NCBI GenBank assembly: GCA_050485685.1 | Contig: JBJHBW010000009.1 | Location: forward strand, 37,329-101,328 | DNA from: JBJHBP01 sp050485685 | GTDB taxonomy: Bacteria > Pseudomonadota > Gammaproteobacteria > Steroidobacterales > Rariloculaceae | Direction: 5' to 3' | Length of the DNA: 64,000 nucleotides | The notes under the pieces: generated by a model | The model's input: the letters and a program-made list of their open reading frames with translations, nothing else | Told to the model about the DNA's origin: nothing | Databases searched by the model: none | Position numbers and translations under genes: made by a program | Part shown: positions 46,726-56,466 of the stretch, piece after piece | Layout: each line of letters begins with the position of its first letter | Position numbering within the stretch: the first letter of the stretch is position 1

Positions 46726-47831
46726 GTCCGCCCTTCCAGCTGCACGCGGGGATCCAGGATTGCGTAGATCACATCCAGAATCAGCACGGTCAGCGCCAGC
46801 AGGTAGGCGAATATCACGACTGAACCGATGATGACCGGCGTATCGCGATGACCGATGGCGGCAAACAGCAGACTGCCCAGTCCCGGCCAGTTGAAAACCT
46901 GTTCGAGAATGATCGCACCACTCCACAGACCGATCAGCATCAGCGCAAAACTGGTGACAATAGGAGGCAGAGTGGGGCGCAGTATGTAGCGACGTTCAAT
47001 CGTGCGGTCGTCCAGCCCTTTAGCCCTGGCCATTTCCACGTAGTCTTCGCTGGAATGAATCAGGAAGAACGTGCGCCAGGAGTAGATGGAGATGAATATC
47101 GAAGACAGGAAGATTGCAGCCACCGGCAGCAGCATGTGGCGCGCCACGCTGTGCAGCCAGGCCAGCGTGTTCTCCGGAGGCGGTGTGGTGACCATGCCAC
47201 CCGGTGGCAGCGCCGGTATGAGAAAAGCAAACACCAGGATCAGAAATATTCCGTAGAACCAGCCGGGGGCCGCCGAGGTGGGTGCGAGTCCGATGACCGC
47301 GCGATCAAGACCGCTGCCATAGCGACGGGACAGGGTCAGCGCGATGACGATGGAAACGACAAACACCAGGATGTTGGCCGTGCCGAACAGGAGAAGGGTG
47401 GCCGGGAGTCGCTCGAGGATGATCGCGCGGACCTGGCGCGAGCCGGCGTCACTGTGCATCTGTTCGGCACGGCCGAGGTCCAGGCGAATCGCCTGCCACA
47501 AATAATCCACACTGCGACGCAGGAATGGCTGATCCAGCCGAAGTCTCTCAACTTCCAGTGCCACCTGGATCTCGATCAGCGCGTTGCGTTGCTCGGATGC
47601 CATGTCCATGAACGCGGGATCGGCACGAATCAGTTCGGCCGCGTTGTTCCGGATCTGCGCCAGGCGAAGTTCGTCGACCTGTCCGCCCATGTTGGCGATG
47701 AATATGGCCAGATAAACTCCGACCACGACAGTCAGAAACAGGGTCACGACGCGGGCGATGCCGTAAAGAAGAATCCTGCGCAGGTCCGCCAGCGTCGCGC
47801 GACCGCGCTGAGCTGGCGCTGCGCTCAGCAT
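46722..47831 (-). CDS. Peptide-type ABC transporter permease (DppB-like)
   Basis: 369 residues from the ATG at 47831, seven bases after the binding-protein stop, with GAGG upstream. The first helix (RVVTLFLTVVVGVYLAIFIANMG) is followed by an acidic/helical periplasmic loop (~50-130), then LPATLLLFGTANILVF and the core with EDYVEMARAKGLDDRTIERRYILRPTLPPI coupling motif. Forms the inner-membrane channel with the DppC-like subunit. The open frame further upstream overlaps the binding protein and is not used. Confidence 0.9.
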   Translation of the reverse strand: MLSAAPAQRGRATLADLRRILLYGIARVVTLFLTVVVGVYLAIFIANMGGQVDELRLAQIRNNAAELIRADPAFMDMASEQRNALIEIQVALEVERLRLDQPFLRRSVDYLWQAIRLDLGRAEQMHSDAGSRQVRAIILERLPATLLLFGTANILVFVVSIVIALTLSRRYGSGLDRAVIGLAPTSAAPGWFYGIFLILVFAFLIPALPPGGMVTTPPPENTLAWLHSVARHMLLPVAAIFLSSIFISIYSWRTFFLIHSSEDYVEMARAKGLDDRTIERRYILRPTLPPIVTSFALMLIGLWSGAIILEQVFNWPGLGSLLFAAIGHRDTPVIIGSVVIFAYLLALTVLILDVIYAILDPRVQLEGRT

Positions 47832-47838
47832 GGGCGCC

Positions 47839-50442
47839 TCACGGAACGTTTCCGCCGGTTGAGATTTCAGGGTTGCTATGGCGGGCTGGCACGCTGGCGA
47901 ATGCATGCGTTGCAAACACCGGCATGGCAACGTCAATGGATGTGACCGCGACTTCCAGGCTGTTCGCACCGGATCCCAGTCGCTGCACTACCGCGGCCGA
48001 GAGTGTGATCTGCCATTGGCCCGGCGCAGCGGGGTCGGAATCGGCGGGATCGAGCTGACCCTCCGTGACAAGTTCATCCTGGTTGTTGAACAGCAGGTAC
48101 TGAATCGTCGCTATGGTTTCGGAAGGGTGCGGCGAGTCGCCCAAGCGTATGTCCAGTCTGAAGTCGGCGTCGTCGCCCTGCTCAACAATCAGCGGGCCAT
48201 CCAGATCGAGAACCGGAATCGGAGCACGTGTGAACCGCAACCAGCGATCGGCCGGATCCGGGTATTGCTCGAACCGCCTCAACACCACACTGCGCTCCAC
48301 GGGATGCACCGAGTGCAGATAAAACGGCCCATTGCCAACCCAGAAGTGCCGACGGTGATCGTACCAGTCGGCAAGGGCGGCGTAGCGTTCTGAAACTTCA
48401 CCTTCGGTCAGCCATGGCGACAACGCGTCAGCAAAAGGAACGAACCCTCCGATGGCGGCATTTCCCAGATGCCTTTCCAGAATCCGCAGACTGGGACCTG
48501 CCACATAGCTCATCCAGTCGGTGCGCTCGCGGTCGGCTCTGCTGGAGGAGAATGCCAGTTCTCCCTGCCTTTCCGCGAGTATCCCCAGGGCCAGAATGTG
48601 CCAGGGTGCTGTCCATGGAGTCATCTCCATCCACATTTCCATGGATGGCGTTCGGGCTGCTGCGATCCACTCTGCGTCGGGAAAGATCTGGTCGCTCCAG
48701 GCTTCGACGATCAGCGGTTCAGTCGAGGTGATGCGCCATCCCTTGAAGTGCTGCCGGAATACTTCAAAAGGCGCGGCATGTGAGGGATCGTGGAATACGG
48801 ATTCCGGTTGTGCGCGTTCGAATGTCAGAATGAATGGCAGAATGAGATCCGCGACAGAATGCCGGGAGCCGTCGTGCCACTGCCTTTGCAGGTAAGTGCT
48901 TTCGTAGTGCAACCGCACATGCGTGCGAGCCTCCAGCCCGTCGGGGTGTGCCTCGCCGACTGTGACGAAATCCGAACGGCTGCTGTCCCATCCGTACCAG
49001 GCATCGTCGGGTACCTGAATCTGCGCCTGCCGTCCCAGCGTTATCCAATCCAGCGTGCTGTTGACAGGTACGTCCTGCTGCACGGTCACTTCGGCATGCG
49101 AGATCCGGTTCGGCTGAAACAGACCCGTGAACGGGTCCGGTAACAGCTCTGAATCGCGCAATGCCCGCAGTGCCATCATGTCGAACACCCAGTTGCTGCC
49201 CGCAACCGGATTCCAGGGTTCCGTCAGCAGGTTGGGCAGACCAACCACGACCCGTCCGCCAAGGCGGTCGGTATAACGCAGCGTATACGGCCAGATTGAG
49301 GCACCTGCGATACCACCGGCAAGGTCCACACCGATGGCCACATTGCTGGCACGTGGCAGGACGTTGAGACGGTCCACCAGCCAGACGCGCACTGAATCCT
49401 GCAGAGCCAGTTCCGTGGCTTCCGCCATCATGGCCAGCCGTTCGTCCCAGTCCACGTAATCGCGTCGCTGCAGTCGGTCGGAAAGTTCATCGAACCTGGG
49501 GGTTGGTTCATAGACTTGCCATAGCGGTTCCGGCCGGCCTCTGCGCGTGTAGAAATACGTGAACTGCTCGGCCAGGTCCCGATTGATGGACGGAGACACC
49601 CATCCGCCCGTATAGACATGCCAGCGGCCGACGGCCGGATCGGCGGTGATCCAGATCCTCGAGGCCTCGTCAGCGGCGCGATACAGGCGTTCCACCGAGA
49701 ATCCGATGTCCTCGAATTGATTGGCAACGTAGTCGCCGATGCGCAGGCGCTCGTCGTCTGTGCGTATCAGTATGGTGAGCCGCACAGGAGCCCCGTCATG
49801 CTCCCAGCGGCCGTTTCGCAGCGTCGCACCCAGGGCGTGCATCTCCCGATGAATGACTTCGCGCGCACGTTCAGGTGCGTAACGGTAGCGTATCTCCAGT
49901 TCGCGAGCGGTCGATGCCAGGCGGGCGTAATCGGGAAATGCGGTGTTCAGGGGCAGGTAGCGGGCTACCGCCAGTCCTCCATAGATCTCATCGACGATGT
50001 GATCACGGTCCACCAGCCAGTTCATGGCCTCCCTGATTTCGGGCACATGGAACGGATTGATGCGTCCGTCATTAAAACGTGGACCCACCGGATTGAACGT
50101 GAGCTCGGAGGACGATCCGTACGCCATCTCGTATTCGATCAGGGGGGATTCGCGAATCGCGCGGAAAACGGTCGCATTGGTGATGCCCTGCGCGAACAGC
50201 TGCTGGTTTCCGCCCGCGATCAGTTCCGTGACCCGCCCAAGGTCGGTCTCCTGCGTGAAAACGACCTCATCGACCAGCGCACCGGTTCGCTGCGCCAGGC
50301 CGTCAGTCATGTCGGCAGCGCTGACTGATGCAGGACTGTGGTAGGGCGTCTGTGGCGGGACGAAAACGATGACAAGAACGACGACGATTCCGGTCAGGGC
50401 CGCGATCAGCCCCAGCTTCGATGCGCCCCGGTTCCTCAGCAT
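47839..50442 (-). CDS. Family-5-type substrate-binding protein, apparently circularly permuted
   Basis: 867 residues, much longer than the 500-550 of normal peptide-binding proteins. A single N-terminal hydrophobic helix (11-30) with no clear cleavage site suggests membrane anchoring. Residues 60-390 match what is usually the C-terminal lobe (FNDGRINPFHVPEIREAMNW at ~123-142). Residues ~395-740 hold elements that normally come first: GGRVVVGLPNLLTEPWNP at the lobe start, the QWHDGSRHSVADLILPF motif (~521-537) and GNGPFYL (703-709). A beta-rich tail follows (745-867). So the lobe order is reversed relative to the family. First gene of the operon. Ligand unknown: peptides or nickel-like solutes are possible. 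Confidence 0.78.
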   Translation of the reverse strand: MLRNRGASKLGLIAALTGIVVVLVIVFVPPQTPYHSPASVSAADMTDGLAQRTGALVDEVVFTQETDLGRVTELIAGGNQQLFAQGITNATVFRAIRESPLIEYEMAYGSSSELTFNPVGPRFNDGRINPFHVPEIREAMNWLVDRDHIVDEIYGGLAVARYLPLNTAFPDYARLASTARELEIRYRYAPERAREVIHREMHALGATLRNGRWEHDGAPVRLTILIRTDDERLRIGDYVANQFEDIGFSVERLYRAADEASRIWITADPAVGRWHVYTGGWVSPSINRDLAEQFTYFYTRRGRPEPLWQVYEPTPRFDELSDRLQRRDYVDWDERLAMMAEATELALQDSVRVWLVDRLNVLPRASNVAIGVDLAGGIAGASIWPYTLRYTDRLGGRVVVGLPNLLTEPWNPVAGSNWVFDMMALRALRDSELLPDPFTGLFQPNRISHAEVTVQQDVPVNSTLDWITLGRQAQIQVPDDAWYGWDSSRSDFVTVGEAHPDGLEARTHVRLHYESTYLQRQWHDGSRHSVADLILPFILTFERAQPESVFHDPSHAAPFEVFRQHFKGWRITSTEPLIVEAWSDQIFPDAEWIAAARTPSMEMWMEMTPWTAPWHILALGILAERQGELAFSSSRADRERTDWMSYVAGPSLRILERHLGNAAIGGFVPFADALSPWLTEGEVSERYAALADWYDHRRHFWVGNGPFYLHSVHPVERSVVLRRFEQYPDPADRWLRFTRAPIPVLDLDGPLIVEQGDDADFRLDIRLGDSPHPSETIATIQYLLFNNQDELVTEGQLDPADSDPAAPGQWQITLSAAVVQRLGSGANSLEVAVTSIDVAMPVFATHAFASVPARHSNPEISTGGNVP

Positions 50443-50503
50443 TCGATGCGCACCCTCGTCCCTGTAGTACTGCGGCTTGACGGCACCGGTCTGTCGCTGC
50501 GTG

Positions 50504-52555
50504 TCAGGTGCCGATCTTGCCGCCGTCGTCCTTTGTGATGACTACCGTCGCCGACCTGGGAACGGCATCACCGCCTTCCGGCCAGTGACTGGCGTGTCGA
50601 CCTGCGGCGAAGTCGGCCGCTGAGGTGACGCCGGCGCCGGGGTGCTGCACGTTGATGAACATCGTGCGCTGGTCCGGGGTGGTGATGACGCCGGTTATCT
50701 CCTGACCTATGGGGCCCGTCAGAAAGCGGCGGATCTCGCCGCTGAAGGGGTCGGCGGCGAGCATCATGTTGTTGCCCATATTCTGGTACGGTCCGCGTCC
50801 GATGCTGCTTTCGGCGACATCGGTCTGAATCCAGACGCGCCTGTCGGCATCCACCCACAGGCCATCCGGAGATCCGAACATGTTGTCTTCGGTAAGCGCG
50901 TTACCGTTAAGGTCCCTACCGTGTTCCGTATCTCCGCCCAGTGCGAAAATCTGCCATGTGTACTGCGTGGAGGTGGGATCGTTGTCGGCCTCATTCCACC
51001 GCACGATGTGTCCGTAAACATTGTTTGTGCGCGGATTGGCCGCGTTCGGTTCGGGTCGTCTGGAATTGTTGGTCAATGTGAAATACACGGTACCGTCGGT
51101 GCGATCGACTGCGCCCCACTCGGGTCTGTCCATGGGGGTGGCTCCGGCGATGTCGGCGGCGCCTCGTGCATTCAGCAGGATGGAGGGGAGATCCGGAAAG
51201 CCGCTCTCGGCTGTGAGGCCATTGCGCCCAGGCGCAAGCTCCAGCCACACACCAGTGCCGTCTTCATCGAAACGTGCCGCAAAGAGGGTGCCTTCGTCGA
51301 GCAGCGAACCATTGGCTGTTTCGCGGTGATAGGGGCGTGCCGAAACGAACTTGTAGATGTAGGAGTTCGTCGCGTCGTCACCGGTGTATACAACCACCGG
51401 CTGACCTTCGCGCGCCGGTGCGAAAATCGCGCCTTCGTGAGAGAAGCGCCCCAGGTGGGTGCGTTTCACCGGCACGCTGTCAGGATTGAAAGGGTCGATC
51501 TCGACAACCCAGCCGAAGCAGTGCGGTTCGTTGCGGTAATCCTCGGCGGCTGATTCGCCTGACGGCGTGGCGTTGAAGCGAATGAATTCGTCGGCACCGT
51601 CCGCCGCCAGGTGCCAGTTCCACATGTTCACGCGACCGACGCTGTAGCGAGTCAGGCTTGCAGGCGCAGATTCGACGTCATTGTGGGTGAAATAGAACCA
51701 CCAGTTTTCCTCGCAGGCCAGATAGGTGTTCCAGGGCGTAACACCATGGGCGCAGTTGTTGAGCGTGCCACGAGTACGTTCGCCAGAGGGACTGTAGCGG
51801 GTGATCATCTCCGGGCGTCCACGCATGGGGCCGGATATTTCCATCGCAGTCAGCCCGGTGACTCGACGGTTGCGCGCATCCCGCTGCGTTCGCCAGACGC
51901 CATCATCGCCTTTTGCAATTCGTACGACACTGACGCCGTGTGCATTGAGTTCCTTCCTCGCATGATCAGGGTCACGAGTGCCGTCATCTCGCAGGGTTAC
52001 CTGCATGGCACCCATCTCCTGGCCTGCCGCTTCGGCGTGCAGCAGACGCGGTTCTATGTACTCATGATTCATCACGAGAAAGCCGTCGTCGGAGCTTCCC
52101 TGATAGGGATCGGTGCCCTCTATGGGAAAAAAGTGCATGCCGTCGTGGTGCATGCCCATCTGCATGCCCTGCTCGGCGCCGGTATTGTTCAGACTGAATG
52201 GCGGGTAGGTGCCGGTGATGGGTTCACCCCAGGGGACCAGAACCTGATAGCTGTAACCAGGCGGCACGACGATGTTATCTGCCGTGCTGACCGGTACCGG
52301 ATTGAATCCCAGCACGGTCGAGCCGGCCTGCTCGGCGCGGGCGATACCTTGCCGACCACCGGGTGCTGCACCGAAGAAACCGGCCACAGCCACGGCGAGA
52401 CCGCCCGCGAGCACCTCGCGACGACTCGCATGACGGGCAATAATCTCGGAGAAGTGCGGGCTTGCGGAGTAACTGACATTGGGCTCATTGTTGGCCAGTT
52501 CGACCGGGTCGGTGGCGATCTGGTCGATGTCGTGTCGAACGCCTTTATCCTGCAT
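50504..52555 (-). CDS. phoX: PhoX-type alkaline phosphatase (DUF839), Tat-exported
   Basis: 683 residues. Near residue 45 the twin-arginine signal SRREVLAGGLAVAVAGFFG is placed well inside the N-terminus, as in PhoX proteins. The body shows the DUF839 landmarks: NTGAEQGMQMGMHHDGMHFFP, LVMNHEY, HGVSVVRI, TLNNCAHGVTPWNTYLACEENWW (the conserved Cys of PhoX), and FSHEGAIFAP. PhoX enzymes are calcium/iron phosphatases of the periplasm that release phosphate from organic esters. Upstream and downstream genes are unrelated. Confidence 0.9.
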   Translation of the reverse strand: MQDKGVRHDIDQIATDPVELANNEPNVSYSASPHFSEIIARHASRREVLAGGLAVAVAGFFGAAPGGRQGIARAEQAGSTVLGFNPVPVSTADNIVVPPGYSYQVLVPWGEPITGTYPPFSLNNTGAEQGMQMGMHHDGMHFFPIEGTDPYQGSSDDGFLVMNHEYIEPRLLHAEAAGQEMGAMQVTLRDDGTRDPDHARKELNAHGVSVVRIAKGDDGVWRTQRDARNRRVTGLTAMEISGPMRGRPEMITRYSPSGERTRGTLNNCAHGVTPWNTYLACEENWWFYFTHNDVESAPASLTRYSVGRVNMWNWHLAADGADEFIRFNATPSGESAAEDYRNEPHCFGWVVEIDPFNPDSVPVKRTHLGRFSHEGAIFAPAREGQPVVVYTGDDATNSYIYKFVSARPYHRETANGSLLDEGTLFAARFDEDGTGVWLELAPGRNGLTAESGFPDLPSILLNARGAADIAGATPMDRPEWGAVDRTDGTVYFTLTNNSRRPEPNAANPRTNNVYGHIVRWNEADNDPTSTQYTWQIFALGGDTEHGRDLNGNALTEDNMFGSPDGLWVDADRRVWIQTDVAESSIGRGPYQNMGNNMMLAADPFSGEIRRFLTGPIGQEITGVITTPDQRTMFINVQHPGAGVTSAADFAAGRHASHWPEGGDAVPRSATVVITKDDGGKIGT

Positions 52556-52672
52556 GCCTGTCTCCAGAGGTCGTCGTGAAATTCGTGCGTTGTCGCGTTA
52601 ACGTGTAGGCCTTATGAGCCCGAGTATAGCGTTTGCGGCCTTTTCAGGCCCGTTTCCGGGTGCCATGAGTCA

Positions 52673-53875
52673 ATGAACGCATTCATGCTCAGGGGCTGGC
52701 GCCTGATTCGTGACAGCGTCCTGAACCCGCCGGCAGATCGACACGACGATGAGGCCATAGCCGCCTCTGCGCTCGCACAGGCGCCAGTCGTGTGGATGAT
52801 GGGCAAGACTCAGTCCGGCAAGAGTTCCATAATCCATGCGATAACCGGGCATCCTGAGGCGCAGATCGGGACCGGATATCGTCCGTGCACCGAATCTTCC
52901 AGAGTGTTTGATTTTCCTGAGGACGCCCCCGTCATCCGTTTTCTCGACACGGTCGGTTTCGATGCAGTCGGTTACGATCCCGCGCAGGACCTTGCTTTGC
53001 TGGATCAGACCGGTCATGTGCTCCTGGCTGTCGTCAGAGCAATGGATCCCTCCCAGCAGGCATTGAAGGCCGCACTCGTCAGGATTCGTTCTCAGCGCCC
53101 GGAACTGGCCGTCATTGTCGCTCAGACGGCTCTGCATGAGGGGTATCCGGACGGGTACGGGCATCCAGACTACGCAGAGCTGATGGGTCGGTCCGAGTTA
53201 CACGATCTGCAGCGGGCACTGTCGTTTCAACGTGAAATGTTCGCAGGGTTGCCGGGCATGGGTTCCGTGACCTTCGTGCCCGTGGATTTCACCAGGACAG
53301 AAGATGGCTATGCCGAGACGCGCTTCGGACTTGAAGCATTCCTCGATGCACTGAGCAGCGCCGGATCGGCAGGCATGCAGACGTTGCTGGACGAGCTGGT
53401 GAGTGAACGCGCGGACTCGCGGCGTCGACGCGCGCGTGGCCATGTACTGGGCTACGCGACGGTGGCAGGGGCAAGCGACACGCTGCCGATTCTCGGTGCG
53501 ATTTCGGTGCCGACCATTCAGGGCAAGATGCTGCACAGCATTGGTCGCATCTACGACGTGCGCTGGGACCGGCGCACCATCGCGGAGTTCGCGGCATCGC
53601 TGGGTGCAGGCACGGTGCTGGGCATCGGTCTTGGACTGGGGGCAAGACAACTGGTCAAACTGATTCCCGGTTACGGGCAGACACTCGGCGCTGCAGCCGC
53701 CGGCCTCGCGGGCTTCACGGTGACATGGGCGCTTGGCATGGCTGCCTGTCATTATCTCGGTGTGCGTCGCACGGGCAGCAGCGTGCCCGTTCGCGATGTG
53801 CGTCGCGTCTATGAGAAGGCATTGAAGGAGGCGTTGGACATGGCGCGCGAAGGCCTGCAGAAACACGTAGCGTGA
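52673..53875 (+). CDS. GTPase with C-terminal membrane (DUF697-like) domain
   Basis: 400 residues. G1 GKTQSGKSS (about 44-52), a T-bearing G2 in TGYRPCTESS, and G3 DTVGF (~93). The G4 region reads IVAQTALHEG with no NKxD/TKxD, so nucleotide specificity is uncertain. The C-terminal third is hydrophobic/alanine-rich (GYATVAGASDTLPILGAISVPTIQGKML, LGAGTVLGIGLGLGARQLVKLIPGYGQTLGAAAAG) and looks like a DUF697/YcjF-type membrane domain. The stop overlaps the GTG of the next GTPase gene, so the two form a unit. Confidence 0.82.
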   Translation: MNAFMLRGWRLIRDSVLNPPADRHDDEAIAASALAQAPVVWMMGKTQSGKSSIIHAITGHPEAQIGTGYRPCTESSRVFDFPEDAPVIRFLDTVGFDAVGYDPAQDLALLDQTGHVLLAVVRAMDPSQQALKAALVRIRSQRPELAVIVAQTALHEGYPDGYGHPDYAELMGRSELHDLQRALSFQREMFAGLPGMGSVTFVPVDFTRTEDGYAETRFGLEAFLDALSSAGSAGMQTLLDELVSERADSRRRRARGHVLGYATVAGASDTLPILGAISVPTIQGKMLHSIGRIYDVRWDRRTIAEFAASLGAGTVLGIGLGLGARQLVKLIPGYGQTLGAAAAGLAGFTVTWALGMAACHYLGVRRTGSSVPVRDVRRVYEKALKEALDMAREGLQKHVA

Positions 53876-55413
53876 TTAAGACGCCAACATTTCCCGTATG
53901 GCGCCTGCTGGCGGTTGCCTGTCTGTTGCTGCTGTTGCTGTTGCCATTTCTCGCGCTGCTGGCAGCCGGCCTGCTGTGGCTGCACACGCAGGGGCTTTTG
54001 CTTGGATGGCTGGCGTTGGCCGCTCTGACCGCCAGTCTCGTGCTTGTGCTTACAAGCTGGCGACGTCGTCGCAGGGCGCATGCGGTCGCGTTGGACGACG
54101 CAGGTACCGTCACGCAAGCCGACCCACTCTGGTCACCGCGCGAGCAGGTCGCGTGGCATGCAGTCAGTGAGCTCAGCAGGCGCGCCCGGGCCGATGTGCT
54201 AACAGACAGGGAAAGAATGCTGGCGATGGCACGCGAGACGCTGGAAACGGTGGCGCGGTGCTATCACCCGGAGCACGAGGATCCGCTGCTGGAATTCACG
54301 CTGCCCGAATCCCTGCTTCTGACCGAGCACGTCAGCGCCAGACTTAGGCGTATGTTGCTGGATCAGGTGCCGTTTTCCGATCGGATCAGCGCCCGTCAGC
54401 TGGCGCTGGCCTGGGGGTACAGGCCTGCCGTGGAGAATGCGATGCGTCATGGCCGCAAGGCCTATGCGCTGCTGCGTGTGGCGCGCATGGTCAGTCCGCT
54501 TAACGCGGTGCTGGCCGAGCTTAGGGACCGCGTCATGGATGAGTTGTACTCCGAACTCAACGCCAAGGTGCGGCATCGTCTGGTGCGATTGTGGATAGAA
54601 GAGGTCGGCAGGGCGGCTATAGATCTCTATTCCGGGCGCTTGCGTGTGGATGCCGCGCAGGTGGTTGCGCAGGCTTCGGGCGAGGCATCCGCCGGGGCTC
54701 CCGATCGTGAATTGCCGGGCGCATTGCGCCTGCTGGTCGCCGGTCGCAGCAAGGCGGGAAAATCGACTGTCATTAATGCATTACTGGGTGATCTCTCGGC
54801 AGGCGTAGACGTTCTGCCCCTGACAACGGCATATGAAGGTTACGAGCTTGTCGTGGACGGGGCGCCGGCTCTGCGGCTGATAGACAGTCCCGGCATCGAT
54901 GACGCCGCGGCAGGTGAAGAGCTTGTGAGGCATGCGAGACAGGCCGACCTTATCATCTGGGTTGTGGCGGCACATCGTGCCGATCGTCACCTTGACAGAC
55001 TTGCACTCGATGCCTTGCGCAGTGCCTGGCAGGAGCAGGCCACCCTGCGCATGCCGCCTTTGATCGTGCTGGCGACCCATATCGACAGGCTGACACCGGC
55101 CAGGGAATGGAAGCCTCCTTACGATGTCGATACTCCGAAGCGAGACAAGGAGCGTTCAATCCGGGCGGCGCTGGAGGCAATCGCCGCCGATCTGCAGGTG
55201 CTGCCGGGATTGATCGTACCGGTCAGACTGGAAGGCGCGGAACCCTACAACCTGGACCTGCTGCGACTTCGCCTGACCGAGGCGTTCGACGATGCTCAGC
55301 GTACGCGCTGGGTTCGTCTGCATCGTGACGCGATACGCCGTCAGGACTGGCGCCAGTTGCTGCGCCAGCTTGCCGGAAGCGGCCGTATGGTCGGGAGCCT
55401 GATCCGAAGGTAA
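53872..55413 (+). CDS. Second membrane GTPase of the pair
   Basis: 513 residues, GTG start overlapping the previous stop. Two N-terminal membrane helices (about 10-62) and a basic RRRRR cluster, a helical domain (~90-270), then a GTPase domain with G1 GRSKAGKST (~292), G2 LTTAYEGYEL, G3 DSPGID and G4 ATHIDRL. It is the likely partner of the upstream GTPase. Roles of such pairs are not known to me; membrane-stress or envelope functions are plausible but unproven. Confidence 0.8.
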   Translation: MIKTPTFPVWRLLAVACLLLLLLLPFLALLAAGLLWLHTQGLLLGWLALAALTASLVLVLTSWRRRRRAHAVALDDAGTVTQADPLWSPREQVAWHAVSELSRRARADVLTDRERMLAMARETLETVARCYHPEHEDPLLEFTLPESLLLTEHVSARLRRMLLDQVPFSDRISARQLALAWGYRPAVENAMRHGRKAYALLRVARMVSPLNAVLAELRDRVMDELYSELNAKVRHRLVRLWIEEVGRAAIDLYSGRLRVDAAQVVAQASGEASAGAPDRELPGALRLLVAGRSKAGKSTVINALLGDLSAGVDVLPLTTAYEGYELVVDGAPALRLIDSPGIDDAAAGEELVRHARQADLIIWVVAAHRADRHLDRLALDALRSAWQEQATLRMPPLIVLATHIDRLTPAREWKPPYDVDTPKRDKERSIRAALEAIAADLQVLPGLIVPVRLEGAEPYNLDLLRLRLTEAFDDAQRTRWVRLHRDAIRRQDWRQLLRQLAGSGRMVGSLIRR

Positions 55414-55429
55414 TGCCTGAGCCGGCCCG

Positions 55430-55720
55430 TCAGCCCGCGTTGTCGCGACGGACCCAGGTGATCTGCTCGAAATTCTCCAGATATGCCTGCAGATGAGCCA
55501 ATCGGCGGCGCAGTTCAACCTGTTTGCCAATCAGAGTTTCCAGTTCGTTCTGCGTGTGGCGCGCCAGAACGGTGAACGCGGTCACCGCACGCTCGACTTC
55601 CTCACGTGAGCAGTCAGCCAGTGGCTTTTCGTTCAGTTGCGAGTCCACAGGCACATCGGCAGGCAGCTCCAGTCGATCCAGGTCGACTTCGACAACGTCC
55701 GGCACTTCGTAGGTCGGCAT
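55430..55720 (-). CDS. Small coiled-coil protein of unknown function
   Basis: 96 residues from the ATG at 55720; a TTG ten codons earlier is possible. The N-terminal third is acidic (VPDVVEVDLDRLELP), followed by heptad-like helices (VERAVTAFTVLARHTQNELETLIGKQVELRRRLAHLQAYLENF). No signal peptide. No family recognised. Convergent with the GTPase gene, 17 bases away. Confidence 0.6.
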   Translation of the reverse strand: MPTYEVPDVVEVDLDRLELPADVPVDSQLNEKPLADCSREEVERAVTAFTVLARHTQNELETLIGKQVELRRRLAHLQAYLENFEQITWVRRDNAG

Positions 55721-55956
55721 CGGGGCATTTCCGGTTACGGGATGCGGCAATTAAACAACGATCGCGGCATCGACGTCCACGCTGGCGCGCTGTTGCTGCA
55801 GGCTTTCCGGCGTAAAGTGTCGGGTATCGGTTAAACTCGCAGAACGTCGCATTTCTGCTTGGGCGAATTTCCGGCGATGCCAGAGATGCACCGCCAGCAA
55901 CCCGGGCAGCGGATGTGGTGCGGAGATGCCTGCTGGTTTTAATGGAAGGCCGTCAA

Positions 55957-56418
55957 ATGAAAGTCAAGGGAATACGCTGGTCGCTGGGGGCGCTCGCAGT
56001 CGCCGCCGTTGTCGTAGTGGTGTGGCCTTTCGGAGCCAGCCACAGCCAGTTGTTCGGTCTCGGCGATTACTCCGGCGAGGAGATCTACCTTCGCTTCTGT
56101 GCCTCCTGCCACGGTGTGGATGGACAGGGGGCTGGCCCGGTGGCGGCCAGCCTGAATGTTGTGATTCCCGACCTGACGAACCTTGCGGCTCGCTACGGGG
56201 GAGAATTTCCGGCCGGGATAGTGCGCGACATTGTCGACGGCCGAGCCGATGTGGTGGCGCACGGCCCGCGGACCATGCCCGTGTGGGGGTACGAATTCTG
56301 GATCGAAGAGGGCGGCGACATTACGGCGGAAGCCGAAGCGCGGGCCGCGATCAACCGGCTGGTGGGCTACCTGGGTGATTTACAGGCCGAACTGCCGGAT
56401 CCCGCCATGCCGCGCTGA
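55957..56418 (+). CDS. Membrane-anchored monoheme cytochrome c
   Basis: 153 residues from the ATG at 55957, with GGAAGG seven bases upstream (a longer frame from 55915 is less likely). One N-terminal helix (WSLGALAVAAVVVVVWPFG) anchors or exports the protein. A class I cytochrome domain has FCASCHG (heme CxxCH) and TMPVWG as the axial Met. It is the last accessory gene before the rimP leader. It probably passes electrons in the periplasm. Confidence 0.88.
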   Translation: MKVKGIRWSLGALAVAAVVVVVWPFGASHSQLFGLGDYSGEEIYLRFCASCHGVDGQGAGPVAASLNVVIPDLTNLAARYGGEFPAGIVRDIVDGRADVVAHGPRTMPVWGYEFWIEEGGDITAEAEARAAINRLVGYLGDLQAELPDPAMPR

Positions 56419-56466
56419 TCGGACGCATCACGGATGTGTCATAGGCATGGCCATGCACACAGCCGT

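Noticed and set aside
47839..50442. Two full binding proteins fused in tandem
   Set aside because: Each half holds only complementary landmarks (second-lobe ones first, first-lobe ones later), so a permuted single protein fits better than two complete ones.
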